Assembly: GCA_030018895.1 (NCBI GenBank)
Contig: JASEHM010000035.1
Location: 1 to 7,875 of the forward strand
From: Candidatus Omnitrophota bacterium
Lineage (GTDB): Bacteria > Omnitrophota > Gorgyraeia > Gygaellales > Profunditerraquicolaceae
Direction: 5' to 3'
DNA: 7,875 nt
The translations under genes were made by a program, and so were the position numbers. Below the pieces are notes generated by a model. The model was given only the letters and a program-made list of their open reading frames with translations. It had not been told where the DNA came from and made no database searches. This document shows, one piece after another, positions 6,225-7,875 of this stretch (its first letter is position 1; every line of letters starts with the position of its first letter).

Positions 6225-6893
6225 ATGTTTTCTGAAAAGGTCTTTCAAATAGCGCTTATAATTTCTCTGACAGTGCATGGGGTTGTTCTTTTTCAAAACC
6301 TAAATTTTTCTATTTCCCCTAAGGCAAAAACAGAACAAAGGCTTGAGTTAAGATATATAAAAAATCCACCAAAAATAAAAAGGGATACCCCTAAAGCGGC
6401 GCTTAAAAAAGAGCCGTTTTTAAAGTGCCATCCGAAAATTAGAGCTGAATTTAAAGCCCCGCCGCAGGAGGATATCTTTAAAAAAGCAAACACAGTTATT
6501 TCTCAAAGGCCTATTTTTATTAAGCCTGAGCTTATGAAAACAGATATTATTGCCGTAAAGAAAAAAATATCCTTGCCAGCTGTAGCGTTAGAAAAGATTA
6601 ATAATCCCGCTTATATTAGTTATTATCAGATTGTGCGCGAGAAAATCAAGCGCGCGGCCTATCAGAACTATACCCGTAATGAAACCGGCGAGGTTTATAT
6701 TTCATTTATTATATCCAGCTTTGGCGAGCTTAAGAATATACAGCTTATTGAGGAGAAATCTTCTCCTAGTATGTATTTAAGAGATGTTGCTTTAAGAAGT
6801 CTCTCGGATACCTCAGGCTTCCCCGCTTTTCCCAAAGAATTGGATTATCCGCAGCTTTCTTTTAACGTAATTATTTCTTTTGAAATTGAATAA
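6225..6893 (+). CDS. TonB-family energy transducer-like protein
   Basis: The 222-residue product has the three-part TonB layout: an N-terminal membrane helix (about 6-24), a long periplasmic linker rich in Lys and Pro (about 33-128), and a C-terminal TonB-type domain (about 132-222) with YYQIVREKIKRAAY, GEVYISFIISSFGEL and a final strand LSFNVIISFEIE. The helix carries S14 and H18, the spacing of the SxxxH motif through which TonB contacts ExbB/ExbD. It would couple the inner-membrane proton gradient to outer-membrane transporters. No exbB, exbD or receptor gene is in the window. It follows cobO by 9 bases; since TonB systems import cobalamin, a shared role is tempting, but many Omnitrophota-like genomes have several TonB paralogues, so this is only a suggestion. 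No Shine-Dalgarno is visible near the ATG. Confidence 0.75.
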   Translation: MFSEKVFQIALIISLTVHGVVLFQNLNFSISPKAKTEQRLELRYIKNPPKIKRDTPKAALKKEPFLKCHPKIRAEFKAPPQEDIFKKANTVISQRPIFIKPELMKTDIIAVKKKISLPAVALEKINNPAYISYYQIVREKIKRAAYQNYTRNETGEVYISFIISSFGELKNIQLIEEKSSPSMYLRDVALRSLSDTSGFPAFPKELDYPQLSFNVIISFEIE

Positions 6894-6907
6894 AGCCATG
6901 TTATAAT
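6880..6907 (+). promoter_or_regulatory. Sigma70-type promoter of the protease gene
   Basis: TTGAAA (6880-6885) and a consensus TATAAT (6902-6907) are separated by 16 bases. The -35 box sits in the last codons of the TonB-like gene. Transcription from about 6914 would give a leader of about 110 bases before the protease start at 7025. Confidence 0.6.
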
Positions 6908-7024
6908 TTAGGTAATACTGAAAAAGTTTTTTTTGGTACATGCGTCATTAATAGGGGGGGTAGTGTTAACTGATTTAGATCAAGATGGTTTAATGTGTTG
7001 CATGATTAAATGAGGGGAGGGTAG
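6894..7024 (+). other. Protease gene leader with T8 and G7 runs
   Basis: This gene-free stretch holds the -10 box, a run of eight T (6927-6934) and a run of seven G (6954-6960), then a strong ribosome site. The T-run has no hairpin before it that I can see, so I do not call a terminator for the TonB-like gene. A six-codon frame (6993-7013) ends inside the ribosome site but looks accidental. Confidence 0.5.
7012..7021 (+). promoter_or_regulatory. Strong ribosome binding site of the protease gene
   Basis: A purine-rich GAGGGGAGGG with core GGAGG (7016-7020) lies 4 bases before the ATG at 7025. It is the best ribosome site in the window after the lipoyl gene's and confirms this start over the internal ATG at 7082, which would cut off the signal peptide. 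Confidence 0.8.
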
Positions 7025-7792
7025 ATGAAAACAAAAAAATATTTAACGTTTTTTGTTTTTTGCATAGTATTTTTTATTTTAATGAAAGCCCATGCTGCTA
7101 AGCCTGTTATCTCCCCTAGTACAGATAATCTTCCTGGTTTCATTGAAAAATTAAAAAGGACAGCTGTATTAATTCTTGCGACAGAACAAAAGATAGTGAT
7201 AGGTACGGGTTTTCTTGCTACGGATGAAAAAAAACAGGTTTTAGTCGTCACTAACGCTCATATTGCTAAAATTGGCAAGCCGATTTTTGTAAGGGTTAAC
7301 GCTCCCGATAAGACAATAGATTATTTTGCAGAGCTCTATAAAATCAATGAGGCTTGGGATATTGCAGTTTTAGTTTTAAAGAAAATTACTCCTGATCAAC
7401 AATGGGTTAGCACAGACTTAATTATATCAATAGGAATGTTGGGGAATAGCTTTGATATAGTTGAAGGAAAAGAAGTTGTTTATATTGGCTATCCCTTAGG
7501 ATTGGGGGCAGAGGAGAAGAATTATCCGGTTTCCCGGCAAGGCCTGATTGCGCAGGTAATCAGAAACAAGGCAACTTTTTTAATAGATGGTTTTGCTAGC
7601 CATGGCAATAGCGGCTCTCCTGTTTTCTCTAGAAAAGATGCAAAGTTGCTGGGGATGGTTGTTTCTTTTGAGCCGGATTTTATAGATTCAATTGATAATA
7701 AAAAGTTGATGCTTAGAATCCCTTTTAATTCCGGTATTTCTAAGGTAGTTTCTGCTGAGGCGATAAAAGCAGTGTTGGTTGATAAGAAATGA
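7025..7792 (+). CDS. Secreted trypsin-like serine protease
   Basis: The 255-residue product is a chymotrypsin-fold (S1-type) endopeptidase predicted to be exported. A Sec signal peptide is clear: basic KTKK, a hydrophobic core (7-20) and AHA before A25, giving cleavage after residue 24. The catalytic triad is visible: H79 in VVTNAHI, D112 in WDIAVL, and S196 in GNSGSP. The GTGF at 60-63 and GYPLGLG at 155-161 also fit the fold. There is no PDZ domain, so it is not a full DegP/HtrA; it resembles the trypsin-like_peptidase_2 group of stand-alone proteases. C13 is not in a lipobox, so a soluble periplasmic or extracellular enzyme is expected. It has its own promoter and ribosome site, so it is probably expressed apart from the upstream run. 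Substrates are unknown. Confidence 0.88.
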   Translation: MKTKKYLTFFVFCIVFFILMKAHAAKPVISPSTDNLPGFIEKLKRTAVLILATEQKIVIGTGFLATDEKKQVLVVTNAHIAKIGKPIFVRVNAPDKTIDYFAELYKINEAWDIAVLVLKKITPDQQWVSTDLIISIGMLGNSFDIVEGKEVVYIGYPLGLGAEEKNYPVSRQGLIAQVIRNKATFLIDGFASHGNSGSPVFSRKDAKLLGMVVSFEPDFIDSIDNKKLMLRIPFNSGISKVVSAEAIKAVLVDKK

Positions 7793-7812
7793 AGCTCCTC
7801 TCTGCTATAAAT

Positions 7813-7873
7813 AAGAGCTAAGAGCTAAGAGCTAAGAGCTAAGAGCTAAGAGCTAAGAGCTAAGAGCTAAGAG
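7813..7873. repeat. Heptanucleotide tandem repeat (aagagct)n
   Basis: Eight perfect copies of the 7-base unit aagagct run from 7813 to 7868, followed by a partial unit aagag (7869-7873); the last two bases of the window (tg) break the pattern. It begins 20 bases after the protease stop codon. Because 7 is not a multiple of 3, every reading frame meets a TAA every 21 bases on the + strand and a TAG every 21 bases on the - strand, so the array cannot be translated through. Perfect copies suggest recent slippage expansion. Its end is close to the window edge and the array may resume beyond it. Confidence 0.95.
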
Positions 7874-7875
7874 TG

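Noticed and set aside
6993..7013. Six-codon frame (ATG to TGA) just before the protease gene, considered as a leader peptide.
   Set aside because: It has no ribosome site of its own, no repeated regulatory codons, and short frames of this size occur by chance.
7025..7070. Lipoprotein signal with C13 in the protease leader.
   Set aside because: The residues before C13 do not fit a lipobox, whereas AHA before A25 fits ordinary signal peptidase cleavage.
7793..7819. agctc (7793-7797) pairing with gagct (7815-7819) as a terminator after the protease.
   Set aside because: Only five pairs with a long loop and no T-run; the right arm is simply the first heptamer unit.

Overview
The window reads as a stretch of an AT-rich, diderm (Gram-negative-type), probably anaerobic or fermentative bacterium. 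All ten genes I can support lie on the + strand, packed into runs with gaps or overlaps of a few bases. An LpxL/HtrB-type acyltransferase and a TonB-like protein imply an outer membrane. The gene mix, compact layout and intergenic repeats would suit a Candidatus Omnitrophota-type metagenome genome, but that assignment is inference from style, with no phylogenetic marker in the window.

Region by region. Bases 1-190 hold no gene but carry several inverted repeats, including two REP-like hairpins in opposite orientation. Bases 191-1724 hold dihydrolipoamide dehydrogenase and a free-standing lipoyl-domain protein, a pair that belongs to a 2-oxoacid dehydrogenase-type system whose E1 and E2 parts are not here. 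Bases 1732-3703 hold a GT28/MGDG-synthase-like glycosyltransferase overlapping an LpxL-like acyltransferase, a likely membrane glycolipid unit. Bases 3704-3875 hold direct repeats and a nested inverted repeat. Bases 3876-6893 hold a compact run: a GT2 (dolichol-phosphate-mannose-synthase-like) glycosyltransferase, protein-L-isoaspartate methyltransferase (pcm), a COG2426-type small integral membrane protein, cob(I)alamin adenosyltransferase (cobO), and a TonB-like protein. Bases 6894-7024 hold the leader of the last gene, with a good sigma70-type promoter and a strong ribosome binding site. Bases 7025-7792 encode a secreted trypsin-like serine protease. From 7813 almost to the window end runs a perfect heptanucleotide tandem repeat.

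How the genes work together: the first pair is redox/central metabolism. The next three enzymes (GT28, acyltransferase, GT2) plausibly act on envelope lipids or lipid-linked sugars. pcm is protein repair, cobO is cobalamin activation or salvage, and the TonB-like protein and secreted protease act in the periplasm. No gene set here is clearly a new defence, mobile or biosynthetic system. The most unusual items are the repeat elements, the compact Lpd beside an orphan lipoyl domain, the overlapping glycosyltransferase-acyltransferase pair, and the homopolymer-rich leader of the protease.
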